Translations under genes and position numbers: made by a program
Shown: one piece after another, positions 1-13,640 of the stretch
How positions within the stretch are numbered: the stretch's first letter is position 1
Layout of the letters: each line of letters opens with the position of its first letter
Origin: Dolomedes plantarius
Lineage: Eukaryota > Arthropoda > Arachnida > Araneae > Dolomedidae
Assembly: GCA_907164885.2 (NCBI GenBank)
Contig: OU015498.1
Location: 86,746,642 to 86,810,641 of the forward strand
Reading direction: 5' to 3'
DNA: 64,000 bases
Notes under the pieces: generated by a model
Seen by the model: the letters and a program-made list of their open reading frames with translations, nothing else
The model's database searches: none
What the model was told of the DNA's origin: nothing

Positions 1-447
1 TTATTTCTTTATATTCATACATAGAAAAAATAAACTTTTCTTGACATAAACCATTTTTATTTTATAATATGCTCTATTTGACTGTCATTTTGTCGAAAAC
101 ACATTTTAATGCGTATTTTTACTGCTTTTTTTTTCTCTTTTTGTCTTTAGTTGCCGTAACTTTTATTTAATCGATTTGATTCACCATATTACGATAGGGA
201 GAGGTATATACATTAAATTCTCACACTCAGACTTCGAAACTTAATAAGAAATGTCCTCTTTTTAAAAAAATTTTTTTTTCGTCGAATGAAAGAGAAATTG
301 GAACATCTTGAAAGATTTTAATTCTTACATAAATAATATGCATTCCAAATGTTTCCAAAGATATTTTAAAGCATAATTTAACGATAGTGAAAAAATTAAA
401 TTTCTTATCCCAGTCAATAACTTTTGATCTTTTCTTCTCTCCCGCAG
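1..447 (+). other. end of the dac intron upstream of exon A
   Basis: AT-rich sequence with poly-T and poly-A runs and no exon visible. It ends in the pyrimidine-rich acceptor of exon A. Confidence 0.7.
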
Positions 448-775
448 GTGACCGAGTGGACAAGTCGCATCTGCTGGCCAACGGCTACAGCCACCACGTG
501 GCAGCGGCGCAGGCCGCCGTCGCCACCCACCTCAATCCCTTGCCTTTCATGGCTCTCAACCACGCCGCGGCGGCAGCAGCAGCACACCACAACTCCATGC
601 TGACAGGGGCGCTACCCCTCGCGGCCACGGGAGCACACACGCCCGGGGGCGCCCTCAACACATCCACATCATCCACTCACCTCACCTCCGCCTCGACGCC
701 AGCGAGGGGACCCGAGTCTTCTTCGGTCATCAAAGAAAGGACATCCCACGCGAATGATGTCATCAACTCCACGAG
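448..775 (+). CDS. dac: dachshund exon A: Ala/His-rich linker after DACHbox-N
   Basis: This internal exon is 328 nt. The acceptor is a pyrimidine-rich tract ending CCCGCAG at 441-447, and the donor is ACGAG|GTGAGT at 771-781. It starts phase 1 (GT completes a codon begun upstream) and ends two bases into a codon. The peptide starts DRVDKSHLLANGYSHHV, continues through NPLPFMALNH and a run of seven alanines then HHNSMLTGALP, has a Thr/Ser-rich stretch, and ends with SSVIKERT. The SVIKER motif is shared with vertebrate DACH proteins (from memory), where it lies between the N-terminal DNA-binding box and the C-terminal helix. The region is expected to be a disordered, possibly repressive, linker. 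The ATG at 387 that opens the frame is intronic and is not a start. GC content is far above the flanking intron, as expected for coding sequence. Confidence 0.93.
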
Positions 776-812
776 GTGAGTTACCGTGTCGACGGTCTAG
801 CTCGTATGTACG

Positions 813-910
813 GTCGATTCCGGTTAATCGGACCACATCGGGACGCGATCGTTTTGGTCCTAATGACCGGCTGGTCCGATTAACCGGTTGTCCAGTTAAC
901 CGAAATCGAC
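813..910. repeat. inverted-repeat (foldback) element beside exon A donor
   Basis: The left arm 813-835 (GTCGATTCCGGTTAATCGG plus ACCA) is complementary to the right arm 872-910. The right arm contains the same units (CCGATTAACCGG, then AGTTAACCGAAATCGAC) with an extra internal duplication. It is probably a small MITE or its remnant. It begins 38 bp past the exon A donor site. Confidence 0.55.
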
Positions 911-1046
911 GGTATCACGAAATGTATGGCATCGTACTATGTTACGTTGCAGCACTCCCCCGTCGATATCCTGGACGCAATTCGGTATTCCGAAATGCAC
1001 GAAACCAGTCAGTACTTTCAATCTGCACATTTGTGGTGTATGGTGC

Positions 1047-1220
1047 CGGAAGATGACCGAATGGCTAGGGCGCTGGCATTCGGTATCTAAGTCGATGGGT
1101 TCAAGTCCCACTCTTGGCATGAATGTTTGTAGCCATTCGGAATCGGCTTTAAGCAGTAAGTCCTGGTCTAGCCCTCGTGTTGCAAAAATTGACCATTGTG
1201 TTCCAAACCAAACCAAACTT
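1047..1220 (+). mobile_element. tRNA-derived SINE, copy 1
   Basis: The head resembles a tRNA: GAATGGCTAGGGCGCTGGCA, then a perfect pol III B box GGTTCAAGTCC at 1098-1108. A shared body follows (ATGTTTGTAGCCATTCGG) and the tail is made of CAAAC units. Copies 16864-17050 and 43706-43885 share the same order of blocks. Confidence 0.8.
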
Positions 1221-1449
1221 AAATGGTGCCGTAAAATCCTTGCTGTTATTGTTGCTGTTGCTTGTGCCACTTGACCGACAGCAATATCAGATCAAGTTCC
1301 GAAGGCTATGGGCGATGAAGGTGCTTCTCCTGTTTTGAATTAGCACCACAAGGGTCGGAGTCCGACTTGGCTAAATGACCGGTCCTGTAATTTTGAACCG
1401 AGTCAAGTGACTAGACCAGAACACTTGACTCCGCACTTCCAGAGGTAAA

Positions 1450-1590
1450 TTTAACAACTTGGAGGACATTGGAGCCACTTGCCGCGCCACCATTAGTGAC
1501 AACGGCAGTGGATTTTCAGCGACGAACATCGAACCAGGGATGTTCAGATCATTGGCCCGCTGCTCTTGCCAACTGGGCCACCGCGGCCGT
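1450..1590 (-). mobile_element. probable tRNA-derived SINE fragment
   Basis: On the minus strand, GGTGGCCCAGTTGGCAAGAG contains a good A box (TGGCCCAGTTG, + strand 1570-1580). It is followed about 40 nt on by GGTTCGATG, a partial B box (1527-1535). This is the usual layout of a SINE head, of a different family from the neighbouring copy. The 3' limit is unclear. Confidence 0.5.
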
Positions 1591-3185
1591 ATAAAATCCT
1601 TTATTCACTTGACTTTATGTGTACTACAACGCCCTCTGGAAAAATCAAACGACCTGATCTTCCAAACAACTATCCTATATATCCGTAGCAGGAAGCCATA
1701 TTAAGCTCATGTTGAGTCATAAATGTTATTGCGTGAAACTTATAACTACTTTAAATTTATAAATCTAAAATTTCTAGAATAAAAATGTGGCGGTATTATT
1801 TTTCAAAAATTTTCGTGTTATAAAGAAGATCAAAATAAACTCTTCGTAGTTAGGAAATGTATCATAAAATATGTGTGAGATGCTCACATAAGAATAAATA
1901 AATAAATAAAAGGAAGATGTTGCTCAAAAGATGAACCTCTGTTAATCAATGGTTTTAATCTGTATCAAATGTTCAGACATTGGACTCTCTCAAGTCCTAA
2001 CAGAGAGGTAAAATATTTTTATGGATCATAAACTACATTTTATAACCGCTAAAAACCGTAACTACTTAATGGAATTGGAAGTTTTCCTTCGTGAAATAAC
2101 TAGAATTCCTTTAATAGCTCTTATAAGCGGAAAAAAAATAAGTACATCTGATAATAAGTAGGGATATCAGCAAAAATAATGATGAATTTAACATTTTTTA
2201 TCTTAAGAGTTGTTATTCATCTGATGAAATATGTTATTAAAAACTTCATTTGAGATAGGATAGAGCTTACTGGGAAACAAACATCGAAGAAATTTCAGTG
2301 GTAAATTGAAATATCTTTTTCATTAAATTTATCCTCGGCGTACAAGGCACCATATATATTAAATAGATGTTATTGAACAAAATCAGATTCGGAAGTTGAA
2401 ATAAGTAATTGTCTCATAAAGAACACACCACGTATCGTTAGTTTTTCTTCCAGCATGATAAAGCCATCAGCTTCTGAACTACAGGCAGGATTTCGTGATA
2501 ATATCCACCCTACGGAATGATTTCTCCGTAGCCGGCGTTTTTATAACTGCTATCTACCTATTTACCATTACACTACACGCTTGTAGAAAAAAAAATCGCA
2601 TAATCTTCACAATCGCCAATCAGTAGCTCCCCCACCAAAAACACAATACGTATAACTGTGAATAATTACTCCATGAGCCAGCACTCCTACAGAGATTTTT
2701 GATAAAGGGACACGATACTGGAGTTTCGTTAGATAACTAATTTAGACTGTTTAGTAACGAAGTGCTAATTACTACCTGTCCACGTACAATGGTCTCCAGA
2801 GGTTAAATCGGTTCATCGCCATTTTGCAGCTGCAACGGAAGCTTGCCTCAGCAGCAGATGGTTAGGTCGCGTTTTCCTTTTAATTTTCTCTTTTCTCTGT
2901 TTTTTTTCTTTTTTCTCGTCCTGTGATACCTTTTGTCTGCTGTGTTTTCGGAATAAAAATGAGCTGTGAAATAAGAGTGTAAACATAATCAAGCTTCCGT
3001 ACCTTGGTGGTCCTAATCTAATATTGGTGACAGCGATGCATTTTGTGCGTTTGTAATACATCATGAATGCAATCCAACATACTCTGCACACAAAAAATAT
3101 ATGCTCCAAAGTGCACGCTATATTTCTTTTTTCTCGTTAAGAATTTTAGGAATTTATGTCTGAAATTCTAAAGGCTTATTTTACA

Positions 3186-3266
3186 CTAGCTGAATACCCT
3201 TGCTTCGTATATTGAAATTAAATACAACGATCAATGTATGCAGTTAATGGCAAAAAAAAGTATATA

Positions 3267-3341
<75 letters not shown>

Positions 3342-3990
3342 TTATTTATAAAAAAATCGTAGCGTATATTTTTATATACAAAAAATTGTAGAAGAAAATA
3401 TTGAAATTAAATACAACGGTCAATGTAATTAATTTGTATGTTTAATATCTATAAAACATACTAATTTGAATTAAATTCTTAAAAAACTTCCATCTCAATT
3501 AGTCTAGTGGTTAAATTTTATCTTTAACCGTATTTTAATATTTCTTTTGTCAATTTATTTCGCTGTTATGCACGTGACGCAAAATTAGTTGAAAATATCA
3601 GAAAAAGAAAAGAAACCACGTGATCAGCATTTAATAAATTAAATTCTGAAAATTAATCTTTAAAAATTCACCAAAAATCAGAAAATGAAGGTAAAGTTTC
3701 GAAAAAGATTTCTTTTGAAAGAAATTTTTATGATCTTTCTTGTGGTATAAATTTTATAACCCTCAAATTATTATTTTAAATGCAAACTTTAAAGAATGTT
3801 ACAAAAGCAGCTTAAAAGTTCAATTTTAAAAAAATCTAAGAAGAATTTTTCAAAAATATTTCTTAGTGCACCCCTATACTATAAGAAGAATCGCCATGCA
3901 AAATTTCAGCCCTTTATGTCCAGCGGTTTGGTCTGTACATTATCAGTCAGTCAGTCAGTCAGTTACGGAACTGTTTTATATATATATAGA
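3186..3990 (+). repeat. decayed interspersed repeat with (TA)n and (TCAG)n
   Basis: The stretch starts CTAGCTGAATACCCTTGCTT, contains a (TA)n tract, and ends with CCATGCAAAATTTCAGCCCT followed by a (TCAG)n run at about 3943-3962. Blocks of this kind (a 'tacccgtgcttcg' start and an 'aaaatttcagcc' end) are common in dispersed arthropod repeats. I cannot name the family, and the middle is too decayed to call a protein. Confidence 0.45.
3260..3338. repeat. (TA)n microsatellite
   Basis: A near-pure TA dinucleotide run. It sits between two near-identical 30-bp direct repeats (3209-3238 and 3398-3427). Confidence 0.95.
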
Positions 3991-5545
3991 TAGGGAAAAA
4001 ATTTTATACATCCAAATATTAACACTTAGCCATCCCAAGCTAACCTAATGCAAAAAATATTTATGTAGGTAGGCGAATGTATCAACACATTGTTGATTTT
4101 TTATTTAGACGTAAATCACCGGCAAAGACTCAAATTTTGAATGAAGAACAGTATTTTTATTTTCTGAAATCTGTTTTCTTTATATTGGGGTCTGACATCT
4201 ACAGTTTAAATGATAACATGTGAGGATTTGCCTTAAACTCATTCAGGTTATAGTAAAGGCAGTTGCTAAATAAAGCAATGATAAGTTGATCAAAAATTTC
4301 TCCAATATGACTGTCCTTTATCCTAAATTGTTTTCAAAATTTCCATGTAAAAACACGAGTTTTAACGGTACCGGTCAACAGTGTGTTAATAATTTTCATG
4401 ATTTATAGTTATCCTACAATATTTATATTTTTGCAATGAACAAATATTCTCTTTTGGGCTACACCAGCTACACTACCTAATCGCATATTATCAAACTTAT
4501 ACCCATTTTTTTTTAAAATTTATCCCTCAATCCCATTAGAACTTTGTACATGATCCCCCATCTAATTTTTACATTTAAATTCCTTTTTCCTCCCGCAAAA
4601 AGGTTTGCAGTTTTTGATTAACTCGGTTCTCTTTCTACTTATCAGTAAATGCTGATAGTTTTAATTCCTTCCCTCTAATTTTTTTTTTCTCTCTTACGCC
4701 AAGAGTTCCTGATTTGCTTGGTTTATCTTCACAATGACAGCTTAATTAACAGCGTGATCGCTGAAATGCTGGAAAAATATCTGATAAATCATCGGAAGTC
4801 TTCTTTTTCCTTTTTGTAACGCTATGCCTCACTCTGAGTCAGTTTTGGAAAAATCCATGCAGGTTATATATGTATATATATTTTTTATTTTTCCCTATTT
4901 GGAGATGACTTTTGTTTTACTTGCTTGTTGAAAGTAAACGTCTTGCCTTTAATGATAAGGGTGTTTAATTTGGTGGGGTTAATATTGCGTTTGTGAATGT
5001 CGAATACTTAAAAATCTGTTTCTCCTAGGAGGGAGAACATTTGTTGTTTAAGGAACGCGCGCTTAATGTAAGACACAAAAAGAAAAATATTGAAATTTGA
5101 ACTAGAAAGACACAAAACCAAACATAGATGTCAAACGATTTAATTTGTGCTGTAATTAGAGTGCATTTTCCATTCAGGTGAAAATAAAAAACTAAAAGTT
5201 TAAAATATTAGTTATTTAATGGGGTTGTACAAATGAAGCTCATGAATGTAAGTAAAAAATTATACTAAGATAGGCTATAAAGAGAAACACTACTAAAATT
5301 AACGCGGCAGGAAGATTATATAAAATATTAATTATTTCTTTTATCTTATTCAATGCAAGGACGAATTCAGTTACAAATTTAATTCTCTCTAAATATAGGA
5401 AGATATTTAAAATCGTTACTGTACTCTTTTTAAACTTAAAATTTCCCCTAATCTACAAACTATCTGGATGAAAAACATTCCTGTGCTCTTATTATTCAAG
5501 CTTTGTTTAAATTTATCAGTGAAATTCACAAAGTTCCCAAATTTT

Positions 5546-5591
5546 GTTAGTGTATGTTAGAACAAATGCATGAAGTTAGGATACTACACAC

Positions 5592-5661
<70 letters not shown>
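5546..5661. repeat. 55-bp repeat unit followed by (TA)n
   Basis: The unit GTTAGTGTATGTTAGAACAA and the following 35 bp recur at 6721-6776 with few differences. In both places a long TA run follows at once. Confidence 0.8.
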
Positions 5662-5663
<2 letters not shown>

Positions 5664-5796
5664 GGCTCGATTTGAGGAGGAACATCCACCTCTCTTTAGG
5701 GAAAAAAATTACGATAGTTAGAAACATTTATTTAATCACATATTAATTATTAATTTGTTGTTAGTGATTTCGCATGGCCTATTATATACATATAAA

Positions 5797-5797
5797 T

Positions 5798-5873
<76 letters not shown>

Positions 5874-5886
5874 ATATGTATATATT
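5797..5886. repeat. (TA)n/(TG)n microsatellite
   Basis: A TA run that ends in TGTGTGTGTATATGTATATA. Confidence 0.9.
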
Positions 5887-6720
5887 CATTAAAAACTTAC
5901 ATCACAAACATTAGCAGTTGAAAAAAATATGCGAGAAATTAGGATAGCTACATTTTTCTATTTTTTATTTGAAATAAAATATTGAAAAGGTGGTAATAAC
6001 ACAAATTGTCTGTTATCAGTCCTCTTGAGTCCCTTTTATAAGAAAAAGAGGAGAAATTCCTAAAAGAGATGAGACATTTATACCGTTTGTAACATTTTTA
6101 AGTCAAGCTGCAGTGAATTTAAGACCATTTATCCGAGACAGCATTTGAAAACTTATGCAATCAAAATATTTATGCAAATTTAAATGTAAGATTTTCCTTC
6201 TAACAAACTGAGATTATCCGAGGTCAACGATCTCAAACTGACAGCTAAGATACAAATAAAAACTGTTTCTAAGTAAAAATTCATGACTGCACTGGAAATT
6301 CATGTAATCCTCAGATAATTTTGTCTAATCCGAAATTTCACCGGAAGGGTTGCACTTAGATGGGTTAGTACTATATATGAACCCCCTAAGGGGACTTTTA
6401 AAATGTCAGTATTCATTTTAGGGAAATATGGATCTAACAGTGGTGTCTTTTCCACTCATTACTTGCCCTTTATGTCAAAGAGAAAAATACAAAGCCTTTA
6501 TTGATATATACCTTTATAGTGAACATGAGCATTACTGGAATATAATGATCATGTTCATTGTGTTTTTTTGTAATAATGGAAAGATTTCCAAAAAAAGGAT
6601 ATTTCGGGGTTAATAGGTCACAGTATTTTTTATTGGAAATATGTAAACTTTGTGAAAGAGATTCATCTGATGATACGATACAACTTTTGTTTCATTTTTT
6701 AAGTAAAACTCACACGTTCT

Positions 6721-6772
6721 GTTAGAGTAAGTTAGAACAAATGCATGAAGTTAGGATACCGCACACACGCTG

Positions 6773-6844
<72 letters not shown>

Positions 6845-6867
6845 CATACATACATACATACATATAC

Positions 6868-6946
<79 letters not shown>
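6721..6946. repeat. 55-bp repeat unit followed by (TA)n/(CATA)n
   Basis: This is the second copy of the 5546 unit, followed by about 170 bp of TA with a (CATA)n block inside. Tyr/Ile open frames on both strands here are artefacts of the repeat. Confidence 0.9.
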
Positions 6947-6948
<2 letters not shown>

Positions 6949-9900
6949 CACATAAAAGCAAACCTTTGTTCATTCACCCTTCCCCTTATTTGAATTGTCT
7001 TCTGTACTGTTGAAGGAAAAAGCAATGGTAATAAACATTTCCACTTTTTGTTCTTTCTCCTGTTAGGTTATCAATATTATTTTCCTTTAAATGCATGTCA
7101 GCACCTTTAAAATTTTAATATACAATAACACAGACCTTTACAAAGGGACTCCTTTTAGGAGTCTCCCCTTGACTAAGCCTATGATTCAGACATGATTCAT
7201 ATACTACTCTATATGCAACTTAAGATTTCAGTAAGGTGGCTAATACATCTGCATAACGTACGGAATGGGTAAGAGAAACCTCTTTAGAGAATATGGTCCA
7301 TAACTGCATGAAGGCTGAGCAATAAATATTATCAATAACTGTGTTTAAAAAAAGTGACTTAAGTTATTTTGAAAAATTAAGAGGAAAAAAACTGTAAGTA
7401 AAAACATGTGAAGAAAAATAAAAACATTTTCGAAGCTATCGTTCCTTCCTTTATTTTTTAAACTCAAGTAAAAAGTTTTTCCTTCATTTTATTTACAAGT
7501 AGTGGATGGTCAAAAAATACTCAAATTATGTTTAAGCTTAAAGTTTTATATTTTTTTTCTAGAAATTTTATGCGTACAGAGTCTTATTAGTTTCCTAAAA
7601 TTTATGGACTTTTTTGCAGAACTCTTTGTACATTTTTATTAATTTTTATAGTTCCGAATAGAGAATCTTAAGGCAATTTCACTTATTATAAAAAAAGGAA
7701 CTTTTTCAGCGTTACTGGCCATCAAATTAAGAATAACATAATGTGTTGTGATTTATTATCCCACAGTGCATTAGATATACAGGCCCATGCCCCATCATAA
7801 TAACATCAGAATATAGTCAACCGCAAGTTTCCATTAAGATTTAAAAACACTTGCAAAATAAAAACGGGGCTTTTTATTTTCTAATTTTTTTTATGCCGTA
7901 GCAAACGCATTAATCACTGCAGCTACTGAAGAAACATCAACAAGCTCTTCACGGATTAAAAGTCCGGTAAAGAAGAAAGTAAAGAAAAAAAAGGGGGGAA
8001 GGGAATTAAGGGTGAAAAAAGTCCGGCAAGATGTTCCTTTTAATTAGAATTCGAGTTTGTCTTAAATTTCCACTCCCTTCTTTCTTTCACTGCGAGGCCA
8101 GCGCGTAAAATAATAGAGTCTTCTAAAAAGTACTTTTTCAGTTAGAATACGGTCAGTACTGTTCCACCTTTTTTTTTCTATGCGCTAAATTTTCCTTTCC
8201 GGCATGCTAACAATTTAGTGCGGCACGTTTTTATGCTAAATCTGTTTTGATTACCGCTTTATTAATTCAAAAGGCGGCAATTACAATAGAGTGCGGGGGG
8301 TAGGCATACAGAGGCTCCCAAGAGTGTCATTATTATCGATAAACTAAAATGAGTGCATAGCGTAGCAAAAGGCGGTTAATAAAAACATTGCACTTTTGAA
8401 AAATCCAGCTCCCTAAGAAGTTTTCTCTTTTAAAAGATACTTCCACTACTGATGAAATTAATTAAAACTCGTTGACAGACAGTATTTTTTAGCAACGGCG
8501 AAAATTTTGATGAGGTGTTTTTTGTGGCTTCTTTAAACCACCCCTCTCTTATATCCATCCCTCCCCCCTGAAAACCCCTTGTTCTTGGAATGAGGACTTT
8601 TATATAGAAATGCCTTCCCCACCTCCAAAAACGAACTCGGGTATTTAAGTTGATTAGTGGAGGGCTCGGCTAAAACAAAAGGCCATCTTTCAAAAGAGGA
8701 CAAAACAAAAGTTTTGGAGTGTTTTACTCGCACGTTCTATGAAAAGAGCGCTGACACGCGGATATGAACACCCCCTCTGAGCTGCAGCATCCCCCCCTTT
8801 TCCCTGCTGCAAAAATCTTTTCCTGCATCCAAAAAGCATTTTCGATTAAAGATGAATAGATAAGGTTCCCGCTAAAAGCTGTCCACGGCACAGATGAAGA
8901 AAAAAAAAATATATCCTCCCAAATGTTCTCTACCTCCCTCCACCCCTTTCTTTTTCCGCATTTATTAATAAAACCTCCACCAATATTAACGATACGATTG
9001 GCTGTAACCAGTCACATGGGGTGTCAGGTATCTCCATTGAAAACTATTTGTTTCCTTTTTCTTGAAACAGAGCGATAAACTTAACTCGAGTATGGATGCC
9101 CCGTATCTTTACTCGTGTACAGTCGTACACAGTAGTAAAAGGCCCGCTTATCGAGCGATCAGTTGTTCCAAAAAGATTCCATTTTCTCGGTATGAGAAAG
9201 AGGGGGGTGGGCGGGCGACTTATGAAAAGAAGAGACACACAGAATTGTCCCCATTTTATTATGATATATTTTTTTGCATAATCGTTTGCTTCTTTTCTTT
9301 CGGGGGATGGAAAAAGGGGAAAAAGAGGGGGTGGGCAATTTCTGTTCATTTTAATTATCGCAAAAGAGTTTTGTGCTTTATGGCAAAAGCTCACGGGGGG
9401 GAGGGGGAGTGGAAGATCCTCACTTTTGTTCTAGACGCATCTGCTTCTGACACCTGTTTCTTATAAAACAATGGGCTGACGTCGGCGCTTAATTTTGAAG
9501 GCTTTCTTCTCGGCATTGTGCCTCGCCACCAAACCTGTTAATTTAAGTGACGCGAAAACAATAGCAGGAGAACAAAAATACTATTGATTTTGCCATCGGT
9601 TGGCCTGAAGAACAATTAGAAAATGTCTTTCTTTTAAAGAAGAAAACGATGCTCCCTCTTTTCAAAGATACCGCGGCTGGAGTTTTCGCGCCAATGGACC
9701 AAATCCATTGATACCCTAATTTTTTTTAAAATTTTTTTTTATATTTTATATTTTTTTATATCCACCCGTGGAAATTTTTTTTCTCGCTGTTTGTTTTCTC
9801 CCCTTTTTATCATTGTAGCCTTCATCTCTTTTGTTTTTCCTAATTCCTTTATTACTTTGATAAGGGAGAGGACAGAAAAAAATTACTTCCTTTTAAAACA

Positions 9901-11611
9901 ACTCAGCGGGCGTGAATATATCTTTTTTTAATATACAGTTTTTTTTTTTCGAGAAAGGGTTTTTCCTTTCGACTTGATACATCACGTTCGGCTTTTATGT
10001 ATTCTCCACAAAAAAAAAGAAAAAAAAACCCAGAATTCTTAAACAAAAGTGGACGTTCTTTTCACTAAACATTTTCATGTGTACTTTATATACGGAAAAA
10101 AAATTGAAGGAAATGCTGTGAAAGCATAACAGCAAAGTGATATTTCTCCTAAAAAAATCAGTAAGGGAGAAAGTTAAATATGAATGAATAAATTATAAAA
10201 TAATAATAAAGTATACACTTCAAAACCTTTGCGAGATAACAAGGCAATAAATAACATTTTTTAACTAGTAAAAATAAGTTTTTTAAATAATTTTTGTTTC
10301 CCCATTAAGCAGTTTATACATATTTTTATGAATTAAATTCTTTTTGTGTGTGTATGTTTGAGTTTCTTTGAACAGATGGACCCTAAATTCTTGGTACATT
10401 ATTTTGAATTAAATGCATATTTGTCTATATAAATATATTTTTGCAGATTAAATTATAAACATTTCGCTATACGTAAACCTTATCCTGATCAATTCGGGGA
10501 GATATTTATAAAAAAATAGTACCCCTCTTCTTTTGTGACACCAGATTTGAATATAACAACAAAACGCCATATAATTTTTATTAAATGAAATCTCACTGGG
10601 TTACAATATCATATCCCTGTGTAATTTAGGTTACGCACGATAAAGAAAAAAAAAATAAAGTTTTGCAAAGTATAAACCCTCCTATGCCGTTATATGGCAT
10701 GGAAGTGAAAACAGATGTTTTGTGCCATAATTATAAAGCAATAAAATGTCTTATATTAGTGAAATACCGAACACTTCTGAAACGACGGACGGAAATGCAT
10801 TGACAACTTTATTGGATGTACAAGTACTGGATATTGGCATTAGAGTGCTAGCCTAATTTCAACAAAATGTCGATATTATATAACTCTCTAGGGTTTTTTT
10901 TTTTGTCCTTTTTTTTCTGATCCTCTCTAAACATAATTACATCTCTTCGTTTAATTTTTATACAATGAAATCTCACTGGCAGCCAAATCATCCCCCTCCA
11001 TGCCTATTTTTTTACCCCTCTCGGTGTGTTGCTTACGACAAGACCCTCGAAGCAAAAATAACACAATTCCAGCTATCACTCTGCAAAGTATAATAGAACA
11101 CGGCATGCAAGAGCCCCTTCGTCTCTCTCGCCCCCCCCCCCCCCCTTTCACTGGATACCACTCCAAATCCACTTCCACAGAGACTCTCCTTTGTCAGTGC
11201 CATTGGACTAATATGTACGCGACAGACAAGCAATATCGGCGTTCTCAGCTGATCTCGCTGTCACATTTAGGACTCATACACTCTATCCACTGGGTCTGTC
11301 AATCTCCATCGCCTACTCAAACCATTAATCTTCATTCCGAAGACAGCAGCGCTACGCCGTTGGCAGAACGGGCCGCAAGCGGTAAATTAAAAAAAAAAAA
11401 TTGCATAAATAAATAAGCAAATAAAATGCCTTGTGTTAGTTTTTTTTTTCCCATGACGATAGTAAGGTGGCTTACAACAATGGGCAGTAATATCTACGAA
11501 GTGTTTGTTTAGAGATAATGAGATCAATGAATTCGAACTTTTTAATTGAAAGCATGTTCGGAAGGGATATCGATGCATTTTGTGTTACTGAAGGCGATGT
11601 ATATTGTGACA

Positions 11612-12038
<427 letters not shown>

Positions 12039-13555
12039 TATATAGTATGCGCGTATATGTATGTGTATTTCATGTCATACATATGTGCATGAACATATGG
12101 GTATGTTTACTATACATTTTATAAGGTAGAAGATAGCACATTTGCATTTTATCATTATGTCCTCTATCTGTTTTAGAATGTTGGCTGCTTCGAATTATAT
12201 GCAGAAAGTAATTTATAAAAAAAGTATATTTATGAATGTATATATTGTGTCAGTCAAGTGCTTTGTATATTCTGTCATTATATATGAGGTGGGCAAATAT
12301 TTTTCATTATTGCCTAAATATTTAAAAAGATATAAAAAAAAATTCTTAGAGAAGAAAAGGAGGAAAATTATTCATGTATCTTAAAAAGCTCTGAATTAAC
12401 AATCTTGAATGCAAATTTTTGTATTTGTAATTTCCCTGATGAACTGAAATATTATGCGATGTTTCCTTCATTCCAAATATCAGGTGCATTATGAATTCCG
12501 TTGATTCTTCGAGAACATTTGTACAGCAAGTTTTCATTAAATCCCAACCCTTCCTTAAAGTTAAAAACTTTTCAAACACTACGTAATTCTCAAGGGTTCC
12601 TGTTTTTCACTTTTCATTTTTTTTATTTATATATTTATATATTATTCCTTCATTTCTCCTCAGTATGGACCAAAAAAAAAATCTTTGCTATGCCTCGAGA
12701 TATAAATAAAATTTCAGTTCCCCTAAAGATAAACACCTAAAAAAAATGCCGCGATCAAACAAAACATCCTGACCCGATCGTAGACATAGAATCCGGCATA
12801 AATTCAAATAAACGCCTCCATTTACATATGCTGTAAAGAACAGCACTTTTTTGGCTTTCAATAAACAAAAAAAGGGAAATTTTCTCTTTAAAAAAATCCC
12901 CGGGCGTTTTTTCCACCACGCTTATTCGAAATGAAATGAAAATTTTCAACCACTAAGGAATAAATCTGTGCCTCTCTTCTTCTCTCAGTGCAAAAATTGA
13001 TTTGTGTTATGTTGATGACTATTTCCTAAAAGCGTCTTTCAGCGCCCGGGCATGTTAATGAAACTTTTTTAAAGCGCGGCGGCTAAAGGTGGGGGGTTCG
13101 GGAAATGTACACATTTGCAGTTGCGGAAATATGAATTATTCAGGCGCCCTAATTTTTATTCTATATCTGAATCGTAGAGAGAAAAAGAGAGAGAGAGAGA
13201 CAGGTATTTTCCTCCTCTCTATTTTGGAAACGAATGTCCGATGAAAATGAAATTGGAGTAACCTTTGATTATGCACGCTGAATATTATCTTCCTTGAATC
13301 ATGTTCCACATTGCACGGTATTAAATGGCATTACCGTAAGCGTATGTTTCAAGAGTGTTGATGGAATTGGTTACACACTTTCGGAACAAATTAAGTATTT
13401 TGACCATTCACTTACAAGGTGAAAATTGGATGGAAAAATCAATGGTGGATGCTAAAACGTAAAATTAAAATTTGTTGGTATGTTGGAATTGCAAAGAAAT
13501 TTGCAGAATGCATATCTTGGGGATGATATTCTGAATATAAGAGTTTTCTTATTGC

Positions 13556-13640
13556 TAAGACGATTAGAGTTCAGGATGTGCGCTTTTAAGTCCAGAGGCG
13601 CAAGGTTCAGCTCCCACTCCTGGCGTCGTCACAACTTGAA
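13556..13640 (+). mobile_element. possible degraded SINE head
   Basis: AAGGTTCAGCTCCCACTCCT resembles the B box and following block of the SINE at 1047. No tail is recognisable. Confidence 0.25.

Noticed and set aside
485..676. 63-aa minus-strand frame opposite exon A
   Set aside because: It is the antisense shadow of the Ala-rich dac exon.
5661..5700. A hAT-like start (CAGGGCTCGATTTGAGG)
   Set aside because: It resembles the left end of the 51698 element, but I could not find a matching right end or an 8-bp duplication.
6209..6330. A small TIR element (GATTATCCGAGG with CCTCAGATAATT)
   Set aside because: The 12-bp inverted match is imperfect and no target duplication is visible.
6722..7025. 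Tyr/Ile repeat 'proteins' on both strands
   Set aside because: They are translations of (TA)n/(CATA)n microsatellites. The same holds at 11518-11957, 23750-23947, 50587-50900, 53769-54212, 55242-55433 and 62862-63071.
7136..7200. A short GGACTCC/GGAGTCTCC foldback
   Set aside because: The arms are only about 7-8 bp, within chance expectation for this length of sequence.
9044..9466. 116- and 134-aa overlapping frames
   Set aside because: They lie on opposite strands of the same purine-rich sequence, with homopolymer-coded residues and no family resemblance.
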